Source: Leifsonia soli (lineage in GTDB: Bacteria; Actinomycetota; Actinomycetes; Actinomycetales; Microbacteriaceae). From it: DNA of 64,000 nt. The DNA lies in contig NZ_JACCBJ010000001.1 in NCBI RefSeq assembly GCF_013408745.1, positions 62,001 through 126,000 of the forward strand. Direction: 5' to 3'. Made by a program: the position numbers and the translations under genes. Positions within the stretch are counted from its first letter, which is position 1. Each line of letters starts with the position of its first letter. Shown here piece by piece: positions 51,458 through 59,742 of this stretch. The notes under the pieces are model-generated. The model was not told where the DNA came from and ran no database searches. It saw only the letters and a list, made by a program, of their open reading frames with translations.

Positions 51458-52746
51458 GCACCACCGCCCCCGCCGTTCCCAACTCCTCGCCGATCGTCCT
51501 CGAGAAGGCGGAGATCCGCTCGTGGAAGGCGCCGATCGCGTTCGGCATCTTCGTGCTGATCAGCATCATCCTGTTCTTCGGGTTCTCCCGCCACGGGGAG
51601 AGCACCTTCCGGTTCTCGGAGAAATCGGACGCCGTCCGCCTGCCCACCCTGACGGTCGACAGCTTCGCGACCACGACGGTCGTGACCGTCCTCCTGCTGG
51701 CGCTGACCCTGTGGAGCGCGTACCTGTCCTACCGCGCGCGGAGGACGCCGATCTGGGTCGTGATCGTCTTCTCGCTGCTGTTCATGTTCGCGTTCCTGAC
51801 CTGGGCCGACTCGGGCAGCCCGTACCCGGTGCCGGTGACCGGCCTCCTGCTCGGCACGATCAGCCTCGCCGTCCCTCTGGTCTTCGGCGCCCTCGGCGGC
51901 GTCGTGTCGGAGCGCGGCGGCGTGGTGAACGTCGCCATCGAAGGTCAGCTGCTCGCCGGTGCGTTCGTCTCCGCCATGACGGCGACGCTCACCGGCAGCT
52001 GGGCGGTCGGCCTCATCGCCGCGATGGTCGCCGGCGTCCTGGTGTCGTTCCTCCTCGGCGCGTTCGGGATCAAGTACCTCGTCGACCAGGTGATCGTCGG
52101 CGTCGTGCTCAACGTCCTCGTCATCGGCCTCACGAGCTTCCTGTACTCGAAGGTGCTCGCGGGCAACCCGCAGCTGCTCAACCACCCGCCGCGCCTGCCG
52201 AGCTGGCCGATCCCGGTGCTCAGCGAGATCCCCATCATCGGCAAGGTGCTCTTCGACCAGTCGATCATCGAGTACCTCATGTACCTCGCCGTCTTCCTGG
52301 TCTGGTTCGGTCTGTTCAAGACCCGCTGGGGCCTGCGTCTGCGCTCGGTCGGCGAGCACCCGGAGGCCGCGGACACGGTCGGCATCAAGGTCAACAGCAC
52401 GCGGTTCTGGAACGTCGCTCTCGCGGGCGCCATCGCCGGCCTCGGCGGCGCGTACTACACGCTCGGATCGGTCGGGGCGTTCTCCAAGGAGATGACCGCG
52501 GGCCAGGGCTTCATCGCCCTCGCCGCCGTGATCTTCGGGCGCTGGGATCCGATCCGGGCCACCCTCGCGGCCCTGCTGTTCGGCTTCGCCACGAACCTGC
52601 AGAACGTTCTCAGCACCATCGGCTCGCCGGTGCCGAGTGAGTTCATGCTGATGCTGCCCTACGTCGTGACGATCCTCGCCGTCGCCGGGCTCGTCGGGCT
52701 CTCCCGGGCTCCGGCAGCGGACGGAAAGCCGTACATCAAGTCATGA
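51454..52746 (+). CDS. Nucleoside ABC transporter permease (second)
   Basis: A 430-residue partner permease (YufQ/NupQ-like) of the same family. The GGVVSERGGVVNVAIEGQLLAGAF segment is the characteristic motif and the C-terminal part has RSVGEHPEAADTVGIKV. An extra 100-residue N-terminal region with three helices precedes the core. GTG 51454 overlaps the first permease stop, and the stop overlaps the cytidine deaminase start. Confidence 0.88.
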   Translation: MSTTAPAVPNSSPIVLEKAEIRSWKAPIAFGIFVLISIILFFGFSRHGESTFRFSEKSDAVRLPTLTVDSFATTTVVTVLLLALTLWSAYLSYRARRTPIWVVIVFSLLFMFAFLTWADSGSPYPVPVTGLLLGTISLAVPLVFGALGGVVSERGGVVNVAIEGQLLAGAFVSAMTATLTGSWAVGLIAAMVAGVLVSFLLGAFGIKYLVDQVIVGVVLNVLVIGLTSFLYSKVLAGNPQLLNHPPRLPSWPIPVLSEIPIIGKVLFDQSIIEYLMYLAVFLVWFGLFKTRWGLRLRSVGEHPEAADTVGIKVNSTRFWNVALAGAIAGLGGAYYTLGSVGAFSKEMTAGQGFIALAAVIFGRWDPIRATLAALLFGFATNLQNVLSTIGSPVPSEFMLMLPYVVTILAVAGLVGLSRAPAADGKPYIKS

Positions 52747-53180
52747 GCGCCGTCGACCAGAACCCCGGGCCGATCGACTGGGACGCCCTGCGCTCCGCCG
52801 CGATCGAGGCCAAGTCGCACGCGTACGTGCCGTACTCGAAATTCCCGGTCGGCGCGGCGGCGCTCGTCGACGACGGCCGGATCGTCAGCGGCTGCAACGT
52901 CGAGAACGCCAGCTATGGTGTGACGCTGTGCGCCGAGTGCGGGCTCGTCTCGTCGCTCGCCATGACCGGCGGCGGCCACCTCGTCGCGTTCACCTGCGTG
53001 AACGGCGACGGCGACATCCTGATGCCCTGCGGACGCTGCCGCCAGCTGCTCTACGAGCACTCGGCGGAGGGGATGCTGCTCGAGACGGTCTCGGGCATCC
53101 GCACCATCGATGAGGTGCTGCCCGACGCCTTCGGGCCGCGCCAGCTCGCCGCCTACGCGGCCGAGCACGACAACGACTGA
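52743..53180 (+). CDS. cdd: Cytidine deaminase
   Basis: Deaminates cytidine and deoxycytidine to uridine forms, the first step after import. A 145-residue homotetrameric type: the zinc cysteines lie in TLCAECGLVSS (with the catalytic Glu) and MPCGRCRQLLYE; the substrate motif YVPYSKFPVGAA and CNVENASYGVT precede them. Coupled to the permease by ATGA. Its place directly after the transporter links the importer to pyrimidine nucleosides. Confidence 0.93.
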   Translation: MSAVDQNPGPIDWDALRSAAIEAKSHAYVPYSKFPVGAAALVDDGRIVSGCNVENASYGVTLCAECGLVSSLAMTGGGHLVAFTCVNGDGDILMPCGRCRQLLYEHSAEGMLLETVSGIRTIDEVLPDAFGPRQLAAYAAEHDND

Positions 53181-53194
53181 AGAGGAACACCTTC

Positions 53195-54502
53195 GTGACC
53201 GACCGTGCACCAGAGGTCGAGGCGTTCGACGCCGTCGACCTGATCAGGACGAAGCGCGACCGCGGCGAGCTCAGCACCGCGGAGATCGACTGGCTGGTCG
53301 ACGCCTACACGCGCGGCTACGTCGGCGACGAGCAGATGTCCGCGATGACCATGGCGATCTTCCTCAACGGGATGACGCGGCGTGAGATCAAGGATCTCAC
53401 CCTCGCGATGATCGCGTCGGGCGAGCGGATGGACTTCGCAGGGTTAGGCAAGCCGACCGCCGACAAGCACTCAACCGGGGGCGTCGGCGACAAGATCACC
53501 CTGCCGCTGATGCCGCTGGTCGCGACCTTCGGCGTCGCCGTGCCGCAGCTGTCCGGCCGCGGTCTGGGCCACACCGGCGGCACCCTGGACAAGCTGGAGA
53601 GCATCCCCGGCTGGCGGGCGAACCTCAGCAACGAGGAGATGCTCGCCCAGCTGCGCAACGAGGGCGGCGTGATCTGCGCCGCCGGGTCGGGCCTCGCTCC
53701 GGCCGACGGCAAGCTGTACGCCCTGCGCGACATCACCGGGACGGTCGAGGCCATCCCGCTGATCGCCTCATCGATCATGTCGAAGAAGATCGCGGAGGGG
53801 ACCGGCGCGCTGGTGCTCGACGTGAAGTTCGGCTCCGGTGCGTTCCTGAAGGACATCGAGCGCTCGCGCGAGCTCGCCCGGACGATGGTGGAGCTCGGCC
53901 GGGATGCCGGCGTCGCGACGTCGGCGCTGCTGACCGACATGAACATCCCCCTCGGGCTCGCGATCGGCAACGCGAACGAGGTGCGCGAGTCCGTCGAGGT
54001 GCTCGCCGGCGGCGGCCCCGCCGACATCGTCGAGCTGACCGTCGCGCTCGCCCGCGAGATGCTGGCCCTCGCCGGACGCCCGGACGAGGACGTCGAGGCG
54101 GCCCTGAAGGACGGCCGCGCCATGGACAAGTGGCGCGAAGTCATCCGCGCCCAGGGCGGCGACCCGGATGCGGCGCTTCCGGTCGCGAAGGAGACGCACA
54201 CCGTCGTCGCCGACCAGGACGGCGTCCTCGTGGAGCAGCAGGCGCTGCCGTTCGGCATCGCCGCCTGGCGCCTGGGCGCCGGGCGTGCCCGCAAGCAGGA
54301 CCCGGTGCAGCACGCGGCCGGGATCGACCTGCACGCGAAGCCCGGCGATGAGGTCAGGGCCGGACAGCCGCTGTTCACGCTGTCGGCCGACGAGCCCGCT
54401 CGGTTCGAGCGCGCGCTCGAGGCGCTGGAGGGCGCCTACCGGATCGCGGCGCCCGGCACCGCGTACGAGCGCGGCCCGCTGATCGCCGACCGCATCGCCT
54501 AG
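53195..54502 (+). CDS. deoA: Thymidine/pyrimidine-nucleoside phosphorylase
   Basis: Phosphorolyses thymidine (and perhaps uridine) to base and deoxyribose-1-phosphate. The 435 residues show the helical domain first, then KHSTGGVGDKITLPLMPLVA (phosphate site) and SGRGLGHTGGTLDKLES, and the C-terminal PYNP domain. Start GTG 53195, 14 nt after cdd; AGAGGAAC upstream. The deoxyribose-1-phosphate formed would need a phosphopentomutase; see the mutase at 58024. Confidence 0.93.
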   Translation: MTDRAPEVEAFDAVDLIRTKRDRGELSTAEIDWLVDAYTRGYVGDEQMSAMTMAIFLNGMTRREIKDLTLAMIASGERMDFAGLGKPTADKHSTGGVGDKITLPLMPLVATFGVAVPQLSGRGLGHTGGTLDKLESIPGWRANLSNEEMLAQLRNEGGVICAAGSGLAPADGKLYALRDITGTVEAIPLIASSIMSKKIAEGTGALVLDVKFGSGAFLKDIERSRELARTMVELGRDAGVATSALLTDMNIPLGLAIGNANEVRESVEVLAGGGPADIVELTVALAREMLALAGRPDEDVEAALKDGRAMDKWREVIRAQGGDPDAALPVAKETHTVVADQDGVLVEQQALPFGIAAWRLGAGRARKQDPVQHAAGIDLHAKPGDEVRAGQPLFTLSADEPARFERALEALEGAYRIAAPGTAYERGPLIADRIA

Positions 54503-54505
54503 GGT
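54500..54505 (+). promoter_or_regulatory. -10-like element before the adenosine deaminase gene
   Basis: TAGGGT overlapping the deoA stop, 7 nt before ATG 54513. It may give add a secondary, leaderless promoter inside the operon. Confidence 0.35.
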
Positions 54506-54512
54506 TGGACGC

Positions 54513-55631
54513 ATGAGCGACGCCTGGAACGAGTACACGCTGGCCGACGGCACGGAGATCCGCCCGCTGCCGAAGGTCTCCCTCCACGATCACCTCGACG
54601 GCGGCCTCCGGCCCGCGACGGTGCTCGAGCTGGGGCAGGAGATCGGGCTCGAGCTGCCGGCGCAGGATGCGACCGAGCTGGGCCGGTGGTTCGCCGAGAA
54701 GTCGAACTCGGGCTCGCTCGTGGAGTACCTGAAGACCTTCGACCTGACCACGGCCGTGATGCAGACGCGCGAGGGCCTCGTGCGCGTGGCCCGGGAGTCG
54801 GTCCAGGACCTCGGGGCGGACGGCGTCGTGTACGGCGAACTCCGCTGGGCCCCCGAGCAGCACCTCTCCGGCGGCCTCAGCCTCGACGAGACCGTCGACG
54901 CCGTTCAGGAGGGCATCGAGCAGGGCATCGCCGACGTCCGCGGCGCCGGGGGACGCATCCGCATCGGTCAGCTCGTCACCGCCATGCGCCACAACGACCG
55001 CGGTCTCGAGATCGCCGAGCTCGCCGTCCGCCACCGCGACCGCGGCGTGGTCGGCTTCGACATCGCCGGCGCGGAGGCGGGCTTCCCCGCCTCCAACCAC
55101 CGCGCCGCCTTCGACTACCTGGCGTCGGAGTTCTTCCCGGCCACCGTCCACGCGGGCGAGGCCGACGGCCTCGAGAGCATCCGCAGCGCGCTCCTCGACG
55201 GCCGCGCCCTGCGCCTCGGCCACGGCGTGCGCCTCGCCGAGGACATCACCGTGGAGCGTCAGGACGACGAGAACACCTACGTGACCCTCGGCACGCTCTC
55301 GCAGTGGGTGAAGGACCGCGAGATCGCCCTCGAGACGAGCCCGACGTCGAACCTGCAGACCGGCGCCATCGCCGCGTGGGGCGACGACATCCTCGACCAC
55401 CCGTTCGACCTCCTCTACCAGCTGGGCTTCCGCGTCACCGTCAACACCGACAACCGGCTGATGAGCGGGACGACGCTGACCCGCGAGCTGAGCATCCTCG
55501 CGGACGCGTTCGCCTACGACCGCACCGACCTGGAGATCTTCCAGCTCAACGCTGCGGCGGCGTCCTTCCTGCCGCTGGAGGAGCGCGAAGAGCTCTCGGA
55601 GATCATCACAGCGGGTTTCGAGGGTTCGTAA
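54513..55631 (+). CDS. add: Adenosine deaminase
   Basis: Converts adenosine to inosine, supplying the substrate for purine nucleoside phosphorylase. The 372 residues have the metal ligands in SLHDHLDGGLRP, the AGEADG motif with the catalytic Glu and preceding His, a further His in LGHGVRL and TVNTDNRLMSG with the last Asp. 10 nt after deoA. A leaderless-type -10 (TAGGGT) precedes it, but co-transcription with the operon is also likely. Confidence 0.93.
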   Translation: MSDAWNEYTLADGTEIRPLPKVSLHDHLDGGLRPATVLELGQEIGLELPAQDATELGRWFAEKSNSGSLVEYLKTFDLTTAVMQTREGLVRVARESVQDLGADGVVYGELRWAPEQHLSGGLSLDETVDAVQEGIEQGIADVRGAGGRIRIGQLVTAMRHNDRGLEIAELAVRHRDRGVVGFDIAGAEAGFPASNHRAAFDYLASEFFPATVHAGEADGLESIRSALLDGRALRLGHGVRLAEDITVERQDDENTYVTLGTLSQWVKDREIALETSPTSNLQTGAIAAWGDDILDHPFDLLYQLGFRVTVNTDNRLMSGTTLTRELSILADAFAYDRTDLEIFQLNAAAASFLPLEEREELSEIITAGFEGS

Positions 55632-55643
55632 CCCCTCGGGCGT

Positions 55644-55649
55644 TACGCT
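55644..55649 (+). promoter_or_regulatory. -10-like element before the PTS IIA gene
   Basis: TACGCT, 6 nt before ATG 55656, no Shine-Dalgarno. Suggests that the IIA/IIB pair can be transcribed apart from add. Confidence 0.35.
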
Positions 55650-55655
55650 GAAGAT

Positions 55656-56114
55656 ATGCCACTGCCACCGCTGCCTGATTCCGCCATCACCGTCGGCGCG
55701 CATGCCGCCGACTGGCGTGAGGCGGTCGAACTGGCAGGGGAGGCGCTGGCCCGTTCCGGCGCGACCGAGCAGGGCTATGCGCAGCGGATGATCCAGGTCA
55801 TCGAGGAGTTCGGCGCATACATCGTGATCGCGCCGGGGCTCGCTCTGGCCCACGCCCGTCCGGGGCCGGACGTGAACGCGGACGGTCTCTCGGTCGTCAC
55901 CCTCGACGAGCCCGTCGTGTTCGGGCACCCGCACAACGACCCGGTCTCGGTGGTCCTCGGGCTCGCCGTCTCCACGCCGGAGGCGCACGTGACGAGCGTG
56001 GCCGAGCTGGCGAACGTGTTCAACGACCCGGAGGCGATCCCGGCCTTGGCCGCCGCCACCGACGTGGCCGATGTGCAGCGCATCCTCACCCTCAGCGAGG
56101 AGGCATCGCGGTGA
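55656..56114 (+). CDS. PTS EIIA component (mannitol/fructose or ascorbate-type IIA fold)
   Basis: A 152-residue PTS_EIIA type-2 domain. The phosphorylatable histidine lies in LALAHARPGPDVN, the conserved motif of the SgaA/UlaC and fructose-type IIA proteins. It is a single domain without IIB or IIC attached. The next gene encodes IIB with a GTGA overlap, but no IIC membrane permease is encoded before the convergent ArsR gene. It may phosphorylate its IIB to serve a IIC elsewhere, or act in regulation. Confidence 0.82.
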   Translation: MPLPPLPDSAITVGAHAADWREAVELAGEALARSGATEQGYAQRMIQVIEEFGAYIVIAPGLALAHARPGPDVNADGLSVVTLDEPVVFGHPHNDPVSVVLGLAVSTPEAHVTSVAELANVFNDPEAIPALAAATDVADVQRILTLSEEASR

Positions 56115-56383
56115 AGATCGTCGCGATCTGCGGTGTCGGCGTCGGCACCTCCGGCATCCTCAAGGTCAACGCCGAGCGCGTGCTCGACCGGCTGGGGATC
56201 GACGCCGACGTCACAGCGTCAGACGCCGCGCACATCGACGAGGCCGCCGCGGATGCCCAGGTCGTGCTGACCTCGCCCGAGCTGGTCGACCGCATCGGCC
56301 GGACGAACGCCGACGTCATCGTGGTGGAGAACTACTTCGACCTGGACGAGCTGGAGCGCAAGCTCGACGAAGCGCTCGGCTGA
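56111..56383 (+). CDS. PTS EIIB component (ascorbate/galactitol type)
   Basis: A 90-residue IIB domain of the lactose/cellobiose-fold superfamily as in UlaB/GatB. The phosphorylated cysteine is in CGVGVGTS directly after the first strand (VAICGVGVGTSGILKV). Start GTG 56111 overlaps the IIA stop. The stop lies 1 nt from the end of the convergent ArsR gene. As for IIA, the lack of a IIC next door is unusual. Confidence 0.82.
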   Translation: MKIVAICGVGVGTSGILKVNAERVLDRLGIDADVTASDAAHIDEAAADAQVVLTSPELVDRIGRTNADVIVVENYFDLDELERKLDEALG

Positions 56384-56384
56384 C

Positions 56385-56687
56385 TCAGCCCTGCAGCAGG
56401 GCCTCGATCAGTCCAGGGAACCGCTCGTCCAGCTCGTCGCGGCGCAGCTGGATCGCGTGGGTGCGGCCCGAGACGATGGTGCGAGTGACGCCGGCCTCGC
56501 GCAGGGTCTTGAAGTGGTGCGCCATCGTCGACTTCTGGATGTCGAAGCCCCACTCGGTCATCGATTTGGGATGCGGCCGGCCGTCCGCGAGGACTCGGAC
56601 GATCTGCAGGCGGATGGGGTCGGCCAGGGCGCGCAGCACCTCGACGAGCTGCACATCCGCCATGTCGGGGGTGGGGTAGTCGGTCAT
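56385..56687 (-). CDS. ArsR-type (HTH_20) transcriptional regulator
   Basis: A 100-residue winged-helix regulator (LRALADPIRLQIVRVLADGRPHP, then the recognition helix in FDIQKSTMAHHFKTLREAGVT). There is no metal-binding CxC. Start ATG 56685-56687 with GGTGAG upstream; a TTG 21 nt before is less likely. Divergent from an MFS exporter with which it shares a 50-nt control region, typical of local regulator-efflux pairs. Confidence 0.8.
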   Translation of the reverse strand: MTDYPTPDMADVQLVEVLRALADPIRLQIVRVLADGRPHPKSMTEWGFDIQKSTMAHHFKTLREAGVTRTIVSGRTHAIQLRRDELDERFPGLIEALLQG

Positions 56688-56701
56688 CTCACCACAACTG
56701 T

Positions 56702-56756
56702 TTGACAATCATCGAACAATAGCCGTACCTTAACGGTATGACGTTCATCGAACAAT
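56702..56756 (+). promoter_or_regulatory. Promoter and direct repeats for the divergent MFS gene
   Basis: TTGACA (56702-56707), 18-bp spacer and TACCTT (56726-56731), with the ATG 6 nt after the -10: a leaderless promoter with a consensus -35. The 12-nt sequence TCATCGAACAAT occurs at 56709-56720 and again at 56745-56756 (period 36), bracketing the -10 and start codon; it is a candidate binding site of the ArsR-type protein. Confidence 0.6.
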
Positions 56757-57925
56757 CGTACCGCAGATCCCTCCCGGCCCTGCTGGTGCTCGCCCTCGCC
56801 CTGTTCGTCGTCGGCACCAACGCGTTCGTGATCGCGGGACTCCTGCCGCGCGTGGGCGAGGGGATCGGCGCGACGGCCACCCAGGTCAGCTGGTCGATCA
56901 CCACCTACTCTCTGGTCGTGGCGGTCGCCGCACCCGCAGTCTCCGTCCTCCTGCCGCGCGTGCCCCGAGCCACCCTGATGGCAGCCGGACTCGCGGTCTT
57001 CGCCGTCGGAACGGCCGCCTCGGCCCTCGCCCCGAACCTTCCGCTGTTCATCGCAGGTCGCACGTTCTCCGGCCTGGGCGGCGCCGCACTCGTGCCCACG
57101 GCAACCGCCGCAGCCGCCTCCCTGGCCCGGCCGGGCAAGCGCGGCCAGGCCCTCGCCATCGTGGGCGCCGGGTTCACGCTCGCCACGGCAGTCGGCTCGC
57201 CGCTCGGCACCGCCCTCGGCGGCGTCGCGGGGTGGCGCTTCGCACTCTGGTGCATCGTCGGCATCGCCGTGGTTCTCGTCGTGGCCATCCCGCTCGTCGT
57301 CCGCGGCGTGCCGGTTCCCCCGGCCGTCGGCCTGCGCCGGCGGCTCGCCCCGCTGGCGGACCTCCGTATCGTCGCGCCGCTCGCGACAACACTGCTCATG
57401 GTCGCCGGCTTCAACATCGTCTACATCTTCTCGGCAGCGGTGACCCACGCGTCCACCGGCGGCTCGGGGTCGCTGCTGGCCATCCTGCTGCTCGCCTACG
57501 GCGTCGCCGGCGTGGCGGGTAACTCCGTCGCCGGTCCGCTCACCGATCGCTTCGGGAGCAGGATCGTCGCGGTCGTCGCCCTCGCCGGCCAGGCGCTCAC
57601 GCTGGTGGTCCTGGCGTTCACCGAGGCGTCCTTCGTCGCGTCCGTCATCGTGTTCGCGCTGTGGGGCGTCGCGGCGTTCGCGATCGCCATCCCGGTGCAG
57701 CACCGCCTCGTCCACGTCGATCCGGAGAGCTCGGCGCTCGCGCTGTCCTGGTACTCCACGGCGATGTACGTCGGGATCGCGATCGCGCCCCCGATCGGGA
57801 CGCTCGCTCTGGCTGCGGGCGGCGCCGTCGCCGTTCCCCTCGCGGGTGCCGCGGTCACCGTCGGAGCGCTCGCCGTGTTCGTCGTCGGCTACCTCGCGCG
57901 GGCTCCGCGCCCGCTGACGGCCTGA
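56738..57925 (+). CDS. MFS efflux transporter (DHA1, AraJ/Cmr-like)
   Basis: A 395-residue, 12-helix major facilitator of the drug:H+ antiporter-1 type. Motif A variant lies in loop 2-3 after PAVSVLLPRVPRATL, and motif C is ALAIVGAGFTLATAVGSPLGTALGG in helix 5, the antiporter signature. The ATG begins right at the predicted transcription start. The neighbouring ArsR regulator suggests induction by an exported toxic compound; the cargo is unknown. Confidence 0.82.
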   Translation: MTFIEQSYRRSLPALLVLALALFVVGTNAFVIAGLLPRVGEGIGATATQVSWSITTYSLVVAVAAPAVSVLLPRVPRATLMAAGLAVFAVGTAASALAPNLPLFIAGRTFSGLGGAALVPTATAAAASLARPGKRGQALAIVGAGFTLATAVGSPLGTALGGVAGWRFALWCIVGIAVVLVVAIPLVVRGVPVPPAVGLRRRLAPLADLRIVAPLATTLLMVAGFNIVYIFSAAVTHASTGGSGSLLAILLLAYGVAGVAGNSVAGPLTDRFGSRIVAVVALAGQALTLVVLAFTEASFVASVIVFALWGVAAFAIAIPVQHRLVHVDPESSALALSWYSTAMYVGIAIAPPIGTLALAAGGAVAVPLAGAAVTVGALAVFVVGYLARAPRPLTA

Positions 57926-57938
57926 CGCGCCGGCACCC

Positions 57939-57986
57939 GACGCACCGGACGCTCCGACGCTCCGGACGCACCGGACGCTCCGACGC
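57939..57986. repeat. 22-nt tandem duplication upstream of the terminator
   Basis: GACGCACCGGACGCTCCGAC plus GC occurs at 57939-57960 and 57965-57986, separated by TCCG (period 26). The second copy contains the left arm of the hairpin that follows. Confidence 0.6.
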
Positions 57987-58019
57987 GGACCCGCCGAGAC
58001 GGGCCTGCGTCGGAGCGTC
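57974..58019. terminator. Bidirectional terminator between the MFS and mutase genes
   Basis: GACGCTCCGACGC (57974-57986) pairs exactly with GCGTCGGAGCGTC (58007-58019) around a 20-nt loop. It lies between convergent genes, ending 4 nt before the mutase stop. Confidence 0.6.
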
Positions 58020-58023
58020 ATGA

Positions 58024-59742
58024 TCAGCCGACGAGGCTGCGCATCGCCTCGGAAAGCGCGGCGACCCGGCCGGTCGCCGTTCGACGGCGCTCCTCGACGG
58101 TTCCCTCGTCGCTCGAGGCGTCGATGTAGATCTTGAGCTTCGGCTCGGTGCCGCTGGGGCGGACCATGACGCGGGAGCCGTCCTCCAGCAGGATGCGCAG
58201 CACATCGCTCGGGGGCAGGCCGCCGAAGCCGTCGCGCAGGTCGTCGATCTGCGTCACCCGCACATCCCCGAGGTGGCTGGGCGGCGTGGACCGCAGCGCT
58301 GCCATGATCTCGCCGATCCGCGAGAGGTCGGTCACCCGGAGCGAGATCTGGTCGCTGGCGAAGAAGCCGAACCGCTCGGCGAACTGCTCCAGACGCTCAG
58401 CGATGGTGACGCTGTCGGCGGCCAGCCCGTTCGCCAGGTCGAGCAGCGCGACGGCCGCAGAGATGCCGTCCTTGTCGCGGACGGTGTCCGGGTTCACCAG
58501 GTAGCCCAGTGCCTCCTCGTAGCCGTAGACGAGTCCGGGCGCGCGGGAGACCCACTTGAAGCCGGTGAGCGTGTCCGCGAAGTCCAGCGTGTACGCGCGC
58601 GCGACGGCGGCGAGGGCGGGTGAGGAGACGACCGAGCACGCCAGCGTTCCGACGGGTCCGCGCTCATCCGCCCGCTCCGCCGCGATCTCGGCGGCGCGCC
58701 AGCCCAGCAGCGCGCCGACCTCGTTGCCCGACAGGCGCCGGTAGCCGTCGGGGCTCGACGGGTCCGGCACGGCGACGGCGAGGCGATCGGCGTCGGGGTC
58801 GTTCGCGATCACCAGGTCCGCTCCGGCGTCGCGGGCGGTCCGGAACGACAGGTCCATCGCTCCCGGCTCCTCCGGATTGGGGAACGCGACGGTCGGGAAG
58901 GCCGGATCGGGATCGATCTGCTCCGTGACCGGCGTGGGGGAGGCGAACCCGGCGCGCGCGAACACCTCGCGCGCGGTGCGCCACCCGACGCCGTGCATCG
59001 CGGTGTAGACGAACGAGACCGCATCCCGTGGCGTCTCCGTGACGGCCACGGCGACGGTCGCGTCGATGTAGGCCCGCTCGACGTCGTCCGGCGCGATCTC
59101 GTACCGGTCGGAGCGCGGAAGCTCGGCGACGCTGCCCCGCGCGACGTCGAGGATGCGCGCGGCGATCTCGGCGTCGACGGGCGACACGATCTGCGAACCG
59201 TGATCCTCGCCGCCCAGGTAGACCTTGTACCCGTTGTCGTTCGGCGGGTTGTGGCTGGCGGTCACCATGACGCCGGCGCTGGCATCCAGGTGCCGGACGG
59301 CGAACGCGAGCACCGGCGTCGGCAGGAGGCGCGGGAGCAGGATGGCGCGCACGCCCGCTCCGGCCATCAGCTCGGCGGTGTCGCGGGCGAACACGTCGGA
59401 GTTCTTGCGGCCGTCGTAGCCGATCACGACCGACGGCGTTCCACCCTCGGCGTGCTCCAGCAGCCAGCGGGCGAATCCGGCGGCGGCCTGGGCGACGAGG
59501 ACCCGGTTCATCCGGTTGGGACCGGCGGCGATGGCGCCGCGCAAGCCAGCCGTTCCGAACGCGAGCCGCTCGTCGAACCGCGAGTGCAGGTCGGCGACCG
59601 CCTCGGCCGAACCGGCCTCCGCGGCGACGATGAGCGCCTCCAGCTCGTCACGGGTCTCCGGGTCCGGGTCCTGAGCCAGCCAGGACCGCGCCTCGGCGAG
59701 CAGCTCCGGGGTGTCCTTCGTCGGGGGTGTCAGGTCGGTCAC
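58024..59742 (-). CDS. Phosphosugar mutase (PGM2-like phosphoglucomutase/phosphopentomutase)
   Basis: A 572-residue alpha-D-phosphohexomutase. The phosphoserine loop is TASHNPPNDNGYKVYLGG, the Mg site DPDADRLAVA, the sugar loop GFKWVSR and the phosphate-binding RPSGTEPKLKIYI; the extra segment GGEDHGSQIVSP is shared with PGM2-type enzymes. These act on pentose-1-phosphates or glucose-1,6-bisphosphate. It starts at GTG 59740-59742, overlapping the punA stop by 4 nt, so conversion of ribose-1-phosphate to ribose-5-phosphate is a strong contextual guess; phosphomannomutase is the alternative. Confidence 0.85.
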   Translation of the reverse strand: MTDLTPPTKDTPELLAEARSWLAQDPDPETRDELEALIVAAEAGSAEAVADLHSRFDERLAFGTAGLRGAIAAGPNRMNRVLVAQAAAGFARWLLEHAEGGTPSVVIGYDGRKNSDVFARDTAELMAGAGVRAILLPRLLPTPVLAFAVRHLDASAGVMVTASHNPPNDNGYKVYLGGEDHGSQIVSPVDAEIAARILDVARGSVAELPRSDRYEIAPDDVERAYIDATVAVAVTETPRDAVSFVYTAMHGVGWRTAREVFARAGFASPTPVTEQIDPDPAFPTVAFPNPEEPGAMDLSFRTARDAGADLVIANDPDADRLAVAVPDPSSPDGYRRLSGNEVGALLGWRAAEIAAERADERGPVGTLACSVVSSPALAAVARAYTLDFADTLTGFKWVSRAPGLVYGYEEALGYLVNPDTVRDKDGISAAVALLDLANGLAADSVTIAERLEQFAERFGFFASDQISLRVTDLSRIGEIMAALRSTPPSHLGDVRVTQIDDLRDGFGGLPPSDVLRILLEDGSRVMVRPSGTEPKLKIYIDASSDEGTVEERRRTATGRVAALSEAMRSLVG

